A stretch of DNA of 64,000 nt from Niebla homalea (Eukaryota > Ascomycota > Lecanoromycetes > Lecanorales > Ramalinaceae): contig JAHGAU010000001.1 of NCBI GenBank assembly GCA_019925105.1, positions 2,356,001 through 2,420,000 of the forward strand, in the 5' to 3' direction. The notes under the pieces are model-generated. The model saw nothing but the letters and a program-made list of their open reading frames with translations. It searched no databases and was not told the origin of the DNA. A program made the position numbers and the translations under genes. How positions within the stretch are numbered: position 1 is the stretch's first letter; each line of letters starts with the position of its first letter. Shown one piece after another: positions 49,442 through 61,056 of the stretch.

Positions 49442-51151
49442 ATGGTCGCAAACACCTCATGTCGCATGACGTGTCGGCGCACTGTAGCAGGGTTCAACAA
49501 GGAAAATGTCACCCCAAATACAAATCATCCCCTGTCCACTCCCCTTACCTCCAGAGGAAGGGGAGGATCAAGAAAGGCTCCACGAACATCAAATGTGAAA
49601 CAAAAGACGGTAAATGTGAAGACGGAAGACGCTAGCACACCCCCACTCCCAACAGCTTCCTCCACGAAGAGGAAACGACCAGCTAGAGGTGCTAGCGTGA
49701 AGGACGAGGACGATGACAAGGACGCTGAGGATGTGCAAACGGACCTGAAGTCTGTTCCAGTTCATGGAGACAAGCGTAAGCGAGCTAGGATCGCAAGCGA
49801 CGAGGACGAATACGTTGACGCCCCTCACAACATGGGGGAGAATAGTCGGACGGGAAGTGATGAGGAACTTGAGAAAGGGGAGGATGAGGAGCTACCACCT
49901 GCAAAAAAGAGATCTACCAAGAAGTCACCAGCAAAAAGAGAGAAAATGCCGACACCATCACAATCGGCAGCGAAGACGGCAAAGGATCAGAAAGATGCTG
50001 AGAGGGCCATGACTCAGTTGGCAAATGTGAAGCGCAAACTCGGGGAAGAGGCGGAGCGGAGGGCTAAAGCCACAGCAAGTGGGAAGAAAACGAAAAGTGA
50101 CACCTACGGATTGATGGAAGGAGAAACACCATTCCCTGGATGGAAGCATCCTACTGCAGAGGAATGTCAAGAAGTTCATGACATCCTGCTGAAGAAGCAT
50201 CCAGATTGCCACCCACAGCCGCAGACAATCCCTCCCCCATCAGAATTTGTTGCGGGCTGTGGCGAGGTCCGGTCGATTCTTGATGCTCTGGTACGAACGA
50301 GACTGAGCGCTTCAACAACCGGGCGCAATTCCAACGCAGCCTATCAAGGTATGGTGAAGCGCTACGGCTTGATCAAGTATGGTGTTGGCAAGGGCAGCTG
50401 CGACTACAATGCCGTACGAAAGGGGCCCGTACAAGACCTGTTCTACGCCATCAAGAACGGCGGGCTTGCAGTGTCCAAGAGCGCTGATATCAAGGCTCTA
50501 CTCGACATTGTCTATGAGGAGAATCAGGAGAGACGGCAACAGCTACTCAGTGCGAAAGGGGAACCCGCAAAGGGACCGAAGGGTGCAGATATTGAGAATG
50601 AAAAGCAAAAAGCGGCCGAAATCAAGCTTGCTGAAGACGAAAACTTGTCTCTGGATCACTTTTACACCCTGCCAACCTATGACGCTATCTACAAATTCAT
50701 GACTTTTCCGGGCATCGGAGTCAAGACTGCGGCGTGTGTCGCCATGTTCTGCATGCAGCGCCCGTGCTTCGCTGTAGACACTCATGTCTTTCGGCTGTCC
50801 AAATGGCTTGGATGGGTGCCACCTCCTGAGGAGAAAATCAAAGGTGAGAAGAACGTCGACAGAGACACTACCTTTTCACATCTTGAGGTCCGGATGCCGG
50901 ATCATCTGAAATACATGCTCCATCAGCTCTTCTTGAAGCACGGTAAGACATGTCAGAGGTGTCGAGGCGCAACTGGGGAGACGAGCGAGGGTTGGGAAGA
51001 TGGGTGCGTGATTGATCACCTGGTGCAAAGGACGGGGGCACGAAAAGGGGGTGGCAATAGCCCAGTCAAGGCGAAAAAAAGCGGGACAAAATCCAAGGCT
51101 GGTCGAGGAGAGAGCGAGGAAGACGGTGAGGATAGCTACAATGACACATAG
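49442..51151 (+). CDS. HhH-GPD family DNA glycosylase (endonuclease III-like), 569 aa, no intron
   Basis: Single frame; ATG 49442 is the first in-frame ATG. Residues 1-230 are charged and disordered with Lys/Arg-rich, NLS-like clusters (KRKRPAR, DKRKRAR), indicating a nuclear protein. The glycosylase core starts near 260. The helix-hairpin-helix FPGIGVKTAACVA carries Lys428 and the following VDTHVFRLSKWLGW carries Asp446; the 18-residue spacing equals that of the catalytic Lys and Asp in EndoIII, so a bifunctional glycosylase/AP lyase is likely. The C-terminal Cys set (CQRC, then GC) does not match the usual C-x6-C-x2-C-x5-C cluster, so the 4Fe-4S site is probably absent or changed. The lesion recognised is unknown; the role is base excision repair. 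Confidence 0.88.
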   Translation: MVANTSCRMTCRRTVAGFNKENVTPNTNHPLSTPLTSRGRGGSRKAPRTSNVKQKTVNVKTEDASTPPLPTASSTKRKRPARGASVKDEDDDKDAEDVQTDLKSVPVHGDKRKRARIASDEDEYVDAPHNMGENSRTGSDEELEKGEDEELPPAKKRSTKKSPAKREKMPTPSQSAAKTAKDQKDAERAMTQLANVKRKLGEEAERRAKATASGKKTKSDTYGLMEGETPFPGWKHPTAEECQEVHDILLKKHPDCHPQPQTIPPPSEFVAGCGEVRSILDALVRTRLSASTTGRNSNAAYQGMVKRYGLIKYGVGKGSCDYNAVRKGPVQDLFYAIKNGGLAVSKSADIKALLDIVYEENQERRQQLLSAKGEPAKGPKGADIENEKQKAAEIKLAEDENLSLDHFYTLPTYDAIYKFMTFPGIGVKTAACVAMFCMQRPCFAVDTHVFRLSKWLGWVPPPEEKIKGEKNVDRDTTFSHLEVRMPDHLKYMLHQLFLKHGKTCQRCRGATGETSEGWEDGCVIDHLVQRTGARKGGGNSPVKAKKSGTKSKAGRGESEEDGEDSYNDT

Positions 51152-51481
51152 GGTCAATAGGGTCAGAATACATACAACGTCATTTGGGCCAAGTCACAGA
51201 TGCCGTCAGGGTGTCCTCATGGATTGGATCAAACGCGGCTCCCCCCACCAAGCCCCACCACGCGCCCAAACCTGCTTCAGCGCGTGGGTCTCGGTCATGT
51301 GCTACGTCATTGTACTGTTCATTGTTCACGCGCGGTATGCACGACACAGTTTGATATTCCCTCAGATCCGTCCTACATTTTTCGAACAGTAGTCTTTCAA
51401 ACACCCTACAACTTCAAGCAACAATTTTTACACCAAAAAAACAGCCACACCTACCCCACACACACCCACCACGCCGCCATC
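51152..51481. other. short intergenic region
   Basis: It contains the promoter of the small protein gene; a long A/C-rich leader (about 51405-51480) precedes its start. Nothing else is seen. Confidence 0.4.
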
Positions 51482-52012
51482 ATGACCGAGTGGACCAAAG
51501 ACAAGTACAACAAAGCCTACAATGACTACATGCCCTGGATCGAAGACAAGGTCCTCGGCTACTGGGGCGAGAACAAGACCTCTTACACCGCCAAAGGTAT
51601 GTAGTTATCAACCCACCACCCATCCCTTCTCATTCTACCCCGTTGCCCCTTTCCACGTTCCACAGTCACCATCATCCCTTGAACGGGTCATCTTCTCCAG
51701 CCAGCCGCACCCGCTAACCCCCTTTTTCCGCTTCCCCAAGATAAACTCTCCACCGACGTCACCGGCGACAAAAACATCAATGCCGTCCAAGGCGGCATCG
51801 CCGAGGGGGTCGGCGGCACCCTCTCCAGCGGCGGCATCCTCGGCGGCGTGGGCGATGCCACGTCCAAGGAAGGGGTGAACCGCGCCGAGAGGGGGGATCT
51901 GGATGCCAAGGGCGCGGGGGAGAGCCTGCAAGGGTTGGGGAAGAAGGAGGAGCCCAAGACGTGGACAGAGACGTTGAGTGCGGGATACTTGGGGGGGAGT
52001 GAGAAGAAGTGA
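51482..52012 (+). CDS. small conserved fungal protein of unknown function, 128 aa, one intron
   Basis: Exons 51482-51596 and 51741-52012 join at K|DKLSTDVTG to give 128 aa. The N-terminus MTEWTKDKYNKAYNDYMPWIEDKVL and a later KEGVNRAERGD follow a pattern I recall from short uncharacterised proteins widespread in filamentous ascomycetes. The middle is Gly-rich (EGVGGTLSSGGILGGVGD). There is no signal peptide or membrane helix; it is hydrophilic and probably cytosolic. The strong A/C-rich leader and compact structure suggest good expression, but that is only an inference. No function is assigned. Confidence 0.72.
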
Positions 52013-52370
52013 GGGTGCGGGTATATGGGTAAATGGATGGCTGGGGAGAAGGGGGAGGATGGGTGGAATAAAGTGAGCGACACTGCGTGATCTTGATTCG
52101 ATAGCGGATTGTTTGGTTTTGAATTTTGAGGGGGGTGGTAATGAGTGCACAGTGTCATGATGGTGATTAACCGGCGAAGTTTGGAGCGTATCCTAGAGAA
52201 TGAATACCAACCAAATGGCTCTCGTCCCGTGCTCCACTGATTCTCAAAGTCGCCTTGATCGTCTCGTGATTTCCCTTGTCTATCGTCCTAATCACCCTGC
52301 AAAAACACCGGAACACCATGCACTAGTCCAGATCATTTGAAATCAAGAAGGGTATTCCCTTACTTCCGCT
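52013..52370. other. short region between convergent gene ends
   Basis: It contains the 3' ends of the small protein gene and the dehydrogenase. No gene is recognised. Confidence 0.35.
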
Positions 52371-53583
52371 TCATCTTGCGAAGTTCTTCGGCGCCTCCGT
52401 CGCTGGTCCTTGAGCTGTCACATATGCCTGCATGGCTTGTGTTAGCGTACGAAAATCGCAGCATTTGGCCGCGGATTCCTACCCTCGACATCCCCCCATC
52501 AACGACAAAATCCGTCCCGTTCACGAAGCTGCTTTCATCACTGGCAAGAAATAGCACGGCCTGAGCCTGCTCGATAGCCTCTCCAAATCGGCCGGTAGGG
52601 AAATGGATCTCCCTTCGATGCCTCTTCTCTGCATCATCCCCCAGCCAGTCTTGAAGGAGTGGTGTATTCAAAGGAGCAGGACATAGGGCATTGAACCTGA
52701 ACCCCTCCTTGGCATGCACAATCGCCAGCTCTCTCGTCATCGCCAACACCGCCCCTTTACTTGCCGTATACGCGAGCTGCGGTGTAGCGCTCCCGACCAG
52801 TGCCACTACACTCGCTGTATTAATGATGCTTCCGCGTTTCTTACCATGCTTCCGCATGCTCAGCACTGCATGCTTCGATCCGAACCATACGCCCTTGACG
52901 TTGATGTTGTGTGTCAAATCCCAGATCTTCTCGGGGGTATCGACGGCGTCGGCGTCGTCACCGTGCATGATGCCGGCATTGTTGAAGATGATGTCGACGC
53001 CACCCCAGCCATCAACGTGAGACACCATGGCTTGAACATCGGATTCTTTGGCGACGTCACATTTGATTGTTTCGAGGCGAGTGCCAGATTGTTGTACGGG
53101 CAGGCTCTTGACCTTCTCGATAGCTTTCTCGAGGGCTGGAGGTGATATATCAGCCATGAGGACATTGGCACCCTCGCGGAGGAAGAGGATCGTCGTTTCC
53201 AGACCGATGCCTCTGGATTGCCGAATTAATTAGCAACGGAGAATGGGCTTCTTGTGTTTAAGGATTGAGGAGACAGAGGATGGCATAGCGATGATGATGA
53301 TGAGAAGGAAGAGAAACCATATGTGATCATAATTAATGGACAGGCATATTGGACAGCACTTGCGGTATTTTCGGACCTGGATTATGGAAACCTTGTTCCT
53401 GCAACGGATCAGAGAAACAATGCATGTTGTCTCCAAATAGACAAGGAGCATTCGCGTGGCATGCTACGAAAAAAAAAAGGTAAAGATGGTGATATCTGAG
53501 AAGTGAGCAACTCACCCAGCAGCACCGGTGATAATGGCATTTTTGCCAGCGAGACGATGACCTGTGTCAAGACTACCAGCCAT
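52371..53583 (-). CDS. short-chain dehydrogenase/reductase, 284 aa, two introns
   Basis: Exons 53583-53516, 53212-52483 and 52427-52371 give 284 aa. The Rossmann motif TGAAGGIG is split by a 303-nt intron. NNAG (IIFNNAGIMHG), the catalytic Ser region (SIINTASVVALVG), Tyr-x3-Lys (YTASK) and CPAPLNTPLL are present. The last intron has donor GTAGGA, branch CTAAC and acceptor GCAG and changes the end from the ORF reading to VDGGMSRAYVTAQGPATEAP, the usual SDR ending. It is an NAD(P)-dependent oxidoreductase of the 2,5-diketogluconate/3-ketoacyl-reductase-like group; the substrate is unknown. Its start is 451 bp from the divergent glutamine-synthetase-like gene. Confidence 0.86.
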
Positions 53584-54034
53584 CTTAAGAGAGGAGCGCT
53601 AGGAAATGGTGATAAGCAGATGCCAGTTATAGGACCTCAAGCTGAAAGATACTTTGGTAGAGAAGACCGTTTAGGTAGAGGCTTTGCAAAGAGTCAGATG
53701 ATTTTTCCTGCAGCTACCAAGTTCCATTCACCCTGCTCTGAGACAAAGAACTTTCGGACTTTACTTACATGAAGAGCTCCAGCGTCAGGGATTGGATATC
53801 GACGCTTTTGATACGAAATTCAAAGAATCGCCCAGATCAAGTTAGCGTCGATCCAAGCTTTATTACAAGCTTGGACTGGAACATGACCCCCTTCAGCCGC
53901 ACATGTTCGTATGGTACCCCGCCCGCATGTCAACGACCGTGCGCGATTGTTATCACTAGTATTGCTGCAGCATAAATGCCAGAATATGCGACAAAGTCCT
54001 GAGCTTCCAATCGCCGCAGGGTGAGCTACACAGC
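53584..54034. other. divergent promoter region between SDR and glutamine-synthetase-like gene
   Basis: The region is 451 bp and is shared by two divergent metabolic genes. No gene or clear motif is recognised. Confidence 0.4.
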
Positions 54035-55770
54035 ATGGCAGCCTCCTCGCCGCCACCGGTCACCTTGGAAGCTCTCCCGAAAGTACTAGAAAATGACAAC
54101 AAGGTCAAGGTAGCAGGCATCGACGTTGATGGACAGCTCCGGGGGAAGTTGATGTCGAAGAACAAGTTCCTCTCCATTGCTCGCGATGGATTTGGCTTCT
54201 GCTCTGTCATCTTTGGGTGGGATATGCATGATCAACAATACTTCAAGGAGCTCAAGATCTCGAATTCGGAAAACGGCTTTCAAGACATCATTGCAATTCC
54301 AGATCTCGCTAGCTTTCGAAGAATTCCATGGGAGAATGACGTGCCCTTTTTCATGATTAGCTTTTTGAACCCGACGAGTACCAAATCAGCACTCAGTGCT
54401 TGTCCAAGAGGTTTGCTAAATGCCGTATGCAGAAGGCTCGACAAGAAGGGTATGAGCGCAATGGCAGGAGGTGAGCAAATTCTTTAGGGGGCTAGTGGAT
54501 TGAGCAGGTGGTGTGCAAGACTCCTCTGCTCTTGTTGCCACTCGGATTGGCTGAGAAATGTGACAGCCGAGTACGAGTTCTTCCAATTTAGAACCCCAAC
54601 GAGCACCAGTGATTCCACATCAAAGGAGGCTCCAAGCTCCACCGCCCGGTTCTTGAAAGAGAATCCCGTGAACTCCTTGCCGCCCCTGACTGAGGGCATG
54701 TTCGGCTACAGCCTGACACGGCCTGTCCACAATCAAGAATACTATTACCAGATATATGACACATGCGCCAACTTTGGCTGTGCGATTGAGGGTTGGCACA
54801 CGGAAAGTGGACCTGGGGTCTTTGAAGCTGTGGGTTCAACACCCAGGAGCGTACATGATTGCTTCGGCGGCTGACTGCTCGAGGTAGGCCTTGGAGTTTG
54901 GTGAGATCAAGCAGATGGCTGACAAGGCCAGTCTGTTCAAGTATGGCTCCCCATGTAAGATTTTCGGTGCCTTGATACTGATGTATATAGATATGTCGTC
55001 AAATCCCTCGGCACCAAATTTGGGATCACGCCCTGCTTTATGGCCAAACCGCGAGAAGGACTCCCAGGCAACTCTGGCCACATGCATGTCTCGATTGTGG
55101 ACAAGTTGGGGAAGAATCTCTTCTACCGCGGCAGCAAAGACCCAAATCCACCATATCAGGACCTCGCGAACCTCTCTGATCTTGGCCGGCATTTCCTAGC
55201 AGGCTTACTAGACGGTCTTCCTGATGTGATGCCCATTGTCGCGCCTACTATCAACTCGTACAAAAGGCTTGTTGAGAACTTTTGGGCTCCCGTGACAGAC
55301 TCGTGGGGGCTAGAGCATCGGGCAGCGTCCATTCGCCTCATTGCACCGCCAACCGCAAGTCCAAAAGCGACGAGGTTCGAAGTTCGAGTTGCGGGCGCGG
55401 ACGCAAATCCCTACTTCGTCCTCGCAGCAATTCTTGGACTTGGCTGGAGAGGGGTTGAAAAGAAGATGGAAATCAAGACACCACCTCTGGGCAAAGGTGA
55501 AGACGTCGGGGGTGCCTCCGACACCGGTGTCAGGCTAGCCAAGTCTCTGAAACAAGCGACCGCTCAGATGATGCGCGAAGGGAGTGCAGCCCGAGAGGTC
55601 TTTGGAGATGATTTCGTCGAGCACTTTGGCGGCACGAGGGAGCACGAGATCAAGCTATGGGACGAGGCAGTGACTGACTGGTGAGGCATTCTTGATTCGA
55701 TTGAAGCTTTACTCCTATGGGATGCTAATTACGCAACAGGGAGGTGAGGAGGTATATTGAAACTGTATAG
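54035..55770 (+). CDS. glutamine-synthetase-like ligase (GS-I/PuuA/FluG-type), 490 aa, four introns
   Basis: Exons 54035-54470, 54567-54829, 54888-54940, 54991-55680 and 55740-55770 give 490 aa. The beta-grasp N-domain has VAGIDVDGQLRGK. The catalytic domain shows AEYEFF (metal Glu), SGPGVFEAAL, NSGHMHVSI (the His of the active site), RAASIRLI and EVRVAGADANPY. These are the motifs of class I glutamine synthetases and of the gamma-glutamyl-amine ligases related to bacterial PuuA and to the C-terminal half of FluG. It lacks the FluG amidohydrolase half. Real glutamine synthetase in fungi is the shorter class II enzyme, so a gamma-glutamylation of an amine for catabolism or storage is more likely. 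Exon 3 is only 53 nt and the last intron lies 31 nt before the end. Confidence 0.85.
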
Positions 55771-56210
55771 ATCGGGCAGCATTCTGGACCAGACAATGTA
55801 CCAGCCCCATGTGGCCTTTTGCGAGTTTGGGCGTACTTCTTCTGGTACCCAATTTCAAGATCGAATACCACAGCGTTGTAGAACGGTCTTTGAAGTGTAA
55901 AAATATCTGTCTACTAAGTCCGCTTCCAGCCGGCCCTTGTCTTGTGAGAGTAAGCACGTTTTCTTACAAGGGCAAAATTCAATTGACCGTGCTTGTCCAA
56001 ATCTCTAAAGACCGAGATGTGATGGCCTACAGGACCCGCATCGGTGACATTTCCAAGCATGTCCTCCTGCCATCTTTCAACACGGAAAGCGATAAGTCCG
56101 AGGATGCGGTACCGGCAAGAAAAAAGGATTGAAGTGACATCACACTTGCATGCCATCTCCTCATCAGGGCACCAACGCAAAGAGCAGCCGCAAATACCTA
56201 TTCAATACAT
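55771..56210. other. intergenic region
   Basis: No gene is recognised. It contains the promoter of the hydrolase gene. Confidence 0.35.
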
Positions 56211-56327
56211 ATGATCCTCAGGCCCACTCAATCGAATACCAGATTCCTCCTCGGTCTCCATCGCACATTCCCGCCCGTGTACTCGCCTCTTTATTATATT
56301 AAGCAGCCAAATAGAACTCTGTGCACA

Positions 56328-57313
56328 ATGGCATCCTCCGGTCCCAGCAAGGTATACGCCACTTCGCAACGATTGGAGTGGGCAAACTTCTGAAGAAATC
56401 ACAGGCCTGCTGTACCGTCCCGCCCGCCACTGTAGAGGGATACTCCCCCAAAGGCAAATACATCAAGCTTAGCGATGGCATGGAATGCTGTGCGTCAAAC
56501 CCTTCCTACACTTTTTGCTACAAGGCGACAACACCATTTCTACCCGATCTGATCCTTCAATCACCTATTGACGCAACCCCGCATTAATTCAGACGCCACC
56601 GGCCCCTCCTCGGCCACTACAGCCATCTTCATCGTCTACGACATCTTCGGCTTCTCCCCGCAGGGCATCCAGGGCGCTGACATCCTCGCCCACTCCGACG
56701 ATAGTTCCCACCAATACCGCGTCTTCGTCCCGGACTTCTTCTACGGAAAACCCATGGATCGCTCCAACTTCCCGCCCGACACGCCAGAAAAAAAGAAGAT
56801 GCTGGGGGACTTCTTTGCGGGGCCTGCCGCGCCCAAACCGACGGCCGAGAAGGTTCCTGCCTTGGTGAAGGAGATTGTGGGAATGAGTGAGGGCAAGGGG
56901 GTGCAGAATTGGGGGGCGTTGGGCATGTGTTGGGGTGGGAAGGTGAGATGAACTCTCGTCACATCTCAAGAAAGGGGAAGGTGGAAAGCTCACGCACGTC
57001 TCAGGTCATCGCTCTATCCTCTTCGACCGGCACCCCATTCTCCGCCGCGGCCGAGGTCCACCCAGCCATGGTTGATGCCAACGACGCCAAAGAGATTAAG
57101 ATCCCGTACGCCATGCTAGCATCGGGCGATGAAGACCCCAAGCTGGTGAAGGAGTTTGGCGACGCCCTGACAGGACCCAAACATATGGAAACCTTTGGTG
57201 ACCAGCTACACGGCTGGATGGCCGCGAGGGCCGATCTGAAGGATGATCGGGTGAGGTCCGAGTATGAGCGGGGGTACAAGACACTGCTGGAGTTCTACCA
57301 CGAGCACTTGTAG
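56328..57313 (+). CDS. dienelactone hydrolase family protein, 255 aa, three introns (longer form possible)
   Basis: Exons 56328-56351, 56405-56489, 56593-56942 and 57005-57313 give 255 aa. The alpha/beta-hydrolase fold of the family shows IFIVYDIFGFSPQ and the nucleophile Cys149 in GMCWGGK, a nearby Asp in LASGDEDP (about 195) and His222 in QLHGW, which form the Cys-Asp-His triad of dienelactone hydrolases. The family opens lactone or ester bonds in aromatic breakdown and detoxification; the fungal substrate is unknown. An in-frame ATG at 56211 would add 39 residues (MILRPTQSNTRFLLGLHRTF...), basic and without acidic residues, like a mitochondrial presequence. The shorter start is preferred because most fungal relatives begin just before the CCT motif. 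Confidence 0.85.
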
Positions 57314-60300
57314 GTTCTGTGTTAGAGCGCTGCTACGGCGCGCTCTGTGGCATTGAAAAGCGTTGGGAAGGCTGATTGGAGGATTGATGAAGGGCTGATA
57401 TATCTATGAAGCGACTGTCTTTCAAGCTATAGACAATAACGGATGCCATTGATACTTGAAAGGGTTGTGTACGCTCAATCATGAGAGGAACGTTGCTTGG
57501 TTTCAATAGCAAACAATGTTCTTGAGCCATGATCTGACAAGTCTCAACTGCATCAGCACTCCAAGTGATAGTGGGTTTTATCGCACGCTATCAATAAGTG
57601 CATGAAAATTTTGCGCGAATGAACACCTTTTTGAGCAGAGTCTTGCCCGGCTTCGCTCTCTCGCTAAGATATGGTCTCGATTGCATGTCGCAGACCCACA
57701 ATTCGATGTTCCGAGGACTGCAACGTAGAAGACCAGAACGTCATGTGTAAAAAGCATGTTGTGGACAAAGATCAAGGTGGTGTGGGATATGGAAGAGCTC
57801 GGTGCCGAGAGACAAATGTGATGGTAATATGAAAGACGGTGAAGACACCATAGTCTCATTCCTGTCGGTGTGAAAACCTGAGCCGTCTCCACCATCATCA
57901 ACTGAGACACGGTCATATCTACCTATATGTGACTCATCTGGAAGAATGTCCCGCGTCCATCAAAATACCGCGGAGCAGGAGTCGCTGACACTTATCATCA
58001 CAGCCATTTTATTGGACAAGAATGATAATCTATCTCCGGGTAAGAAAGATGCATTTGGTAGCTAATCTGCTCGCATTCATTCTCCTCTCGATTGAGAGAG
58101 CCCACGAAACACCAACAAGCCAGGTTCGCAAGAGCTTCGTCACGTCGCAGGGTTCCAAAGACTACGATTCGACAACTCGACCCAACTCCATGGCGATACG
58201 ACATTTCGCAAGGGATCATCAAGCTAATCTGTGGCGTTCATGGAGGGTGGCAAAGGAGGTGTTGTGCCAAGAGAAGCTTGCCATCGATGATGAAAGCACG
58301 TCGGCGTTGGCGAGGCCTCCCCGCTGGTATCTCTTTGCGGCGTGGTTGTTGTTGGTATATTCAGTGCATCGTCGTTTCAGTTTGGGGGCTAGAAAGGGCT
58401 ATCCGATGAGTTAGGGCATATTCTTTTCTGGACCAAAACCCACGGATGACTCATCAATCAATATAATTTATCTTGAATGGTAAGAACGGATATTTGCCCG
58501 ACAGTTGAATATGTTCGTTGCATATGCAGCCGACGTAGCTCCTGTTCTATTTGCGACATCCGACGATGCTATCCAGGCCTGGGGTCGTTGACGCTGCTTT
58601 TCTTGTTTCACAGAACCAAGCGGGATAGAAATGGGTCCAAGACGAGGCGGGAAAGGCCGCATGGTCTCACCATTGACCTGGGCAGTTGGGCTCACCTGGC
58701 CTGCATGATGACCTGACTTGAGTAAGTGTTTCGGATGCCTACCCACAGCGCGGCTTAATGTGAGACCCTCTCCTATAATTGCACGCAAATATGGTTGAAA
58801 GCATTCGAATGAGCTGCTTCATGCCTACCAATCCAAAATCAAATTGGAAACGAGATACCGCTTTAGCGAGCAGCTCGGAACAGCGAGGCCGTTATCCACT
58901 TGCCTCAAATGCTCACATCAGCAAGGAGCTATGAAGAAAATAACGTATCATGGGTTCAGTAATCTTCTACACTCGTCACCACCTGTGGCACAGTCGACCG
59001 TTGGTAATCGGCCATGAATGGTAATGTTGGCGGCATCGCTCGAATGAACCAGCACGATCTTGATATGGAATTGGGTTTCTCCTTCTCGCCAACATCATTT
59101 GCGGCGAAGCTTGGCTTGCCTCTACCGACGACCAGAATACACACCGCCACTCCTGAGGAAGAACGTGTAACAAGCCAAAATAAATTGATCATGTGCAAAA
59201 GAGCCTCAAATCAAATTGCAGGCGGGCTGCTGCTGTCGCTAATAATGGTTAATTGGCGCCAGCAAGCTGACCAGGAAAAGGCACGACTCGACTTTCCAAG
59301 CGCAAGAATAGAGCATATGGCAATCCCACGGGAATCAATGACGCACGATATGATCGACGCATCCGGAGTGGGGGGACAAGAGTCACGAGCATTGCATTTT
59401 AAACAGACCGACGGATTGTCACCATGAGAAATTGGTCTCAATGCCACATAGCGCTCGTGGAAAACACCTTCTCTACTGTTGTTGCAATCGGTCGATGGGA
59501 GCCTATGCTACATTTGAAGCTTGTTGGAAGCTCGCCAGGCACCATTCTAGCCGGCCTTGAGTTCAGAAAGCGCATTGAAGATACTCTTTAGAAGCTTTTC
59601 GCCATAGGAGTAGATCATTTGGATGCGATAGACCCAAGCCATCCACCTGTGATTCTGCACCGATGCTCGAGGGTGTCTTTGCACAGACCAGGTGAGTTCT
59701 TACTGTACCAGGGTATTAAGGTGATAGGAGAGATCGAACGCTGTGGCTGACACCGTGGTAAGACTCCGGATGAAAAATTTCAGACAAGCGACGTCGTTTG
59801 GCGGCTTTTGATCACCAAGCGCTGGCCTTCAACACGACTGCCTAGAGAAGTAGAGAAGCAGTCGCTCAGCGACGATAGAAATTGGACGAGTACGATGCTC
59901 ATCGGTGTTCAGTAGTCACGAACACACAGAGTAACGAGCTACTAGTATCTAGTCTATGTGAGAGTGGGAGTTGTAGCAATAGTTCAAGTCAGAATGTCAA
60001 ATGTATCTATTCGCGCAATTGTGGGTGTGGGGGTACTTCAACGTGGATCATCTAGCCTGTAGCGGTCTAGCTCAACTCGGCCGTAGAAAGCTGAAACATT
60101 CCGCCCTTCGCCCTATCCCATTCTACTACCACACCAACCAATTTCCATTCTGGCACGCCGCAACACCATCGTTACAGAGACCTGCGCTGCCCTTTGCTGG
60201 CCTTGGCCAACCGGTCCGCCTATTTTCTCACTCATCGGCCGTGGCCCTGCCCCGAGACTGTTGTCACACTGGGGCATTATTGTTCCGTCTGCAATGGACT

Positions 60301-61056
60301 GCTGTTTCACCTCGCATACTATGAGGATCGCGTAGGTATGGCCTAGATGGCGGGAATACCGCCAGATCTGCCTCATCATGCGACACACTGACACACTCTC
60401 CAAATCCAAAATGCTGTGCGCGCAAACCCCCAAATTCCCAAATTCTGCCGCAACGATCTCTCTGTCTCTGCCGCTGTAAAACCAGACACTTTCCTCCCGA
60501 CCTCAGGCTCGTCCTTCTTCGCGCTGTCATTTTTCACGTGCTTTCATTCTCATTATCGTGCTTGTGGCACGTTGTAAAACAATAAGTATCCGTTGCAAGG
60601 CGCATTGAGTTGTGCCTTGCATATCAGATTGCTAAAGCCCTAATTCCGTAATCCCTGAATATCGCAAGGGGAGCGACAGAATCAGGCGAATGAACGCCGA
60701 TGCGCGCAATTGTTATTATTTCTTAAAAGGTATATACATTGCAACAATCATTCTAGACAGTAAGTCTCAGTTGTCTGGTTTTGCGATTTCCCGTCCCCAA
60801 CATCACGCTGACGAAGGTGGCAGAGAGGCTGTGCCGTCACTCAGAAACACAGCAAATTTCCGAGCCTCATCCCTCCAACAGCCCATACTGAAACCCAAAA
60901 GGCCACATCATGACACAACCGGGCTGTGGGATAGCCTTTCCGTCATCGCAGAAGGTTGATCGGAGGAACAGTGTTCGCAAGTCCTTCACTCTCACTCCTA
61001 GATTAAGGCGCCATACCGCCGACAGGCCACCCGCAAGCACCATTCAAGGACCCGAC
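57314..61056. other. 3.7-kb region without a recognisable gene
   Basis: Open frames of 60-137 codons are scattered on both strands (for example 58022-58414 and 59014-59427, plus) but none shows a known domain, a signal peptide with convincing context, or splice sites joining it to another frame. The right part (about 60.4-61.0 kb) should be the promoter and leader of the large gene that follows; a CACGTG box occurs near 60535. Long non-coding transcripts or a fast-evolving gene cannot be excluded. Confidence 0.35.

Noticed and set aside
58022..59427. Two plus-strand frames of 130 and 137 codons
   Set aside because: No domain, no splice sites linking them to each other, and composition close to random translation of non-coding DNA.
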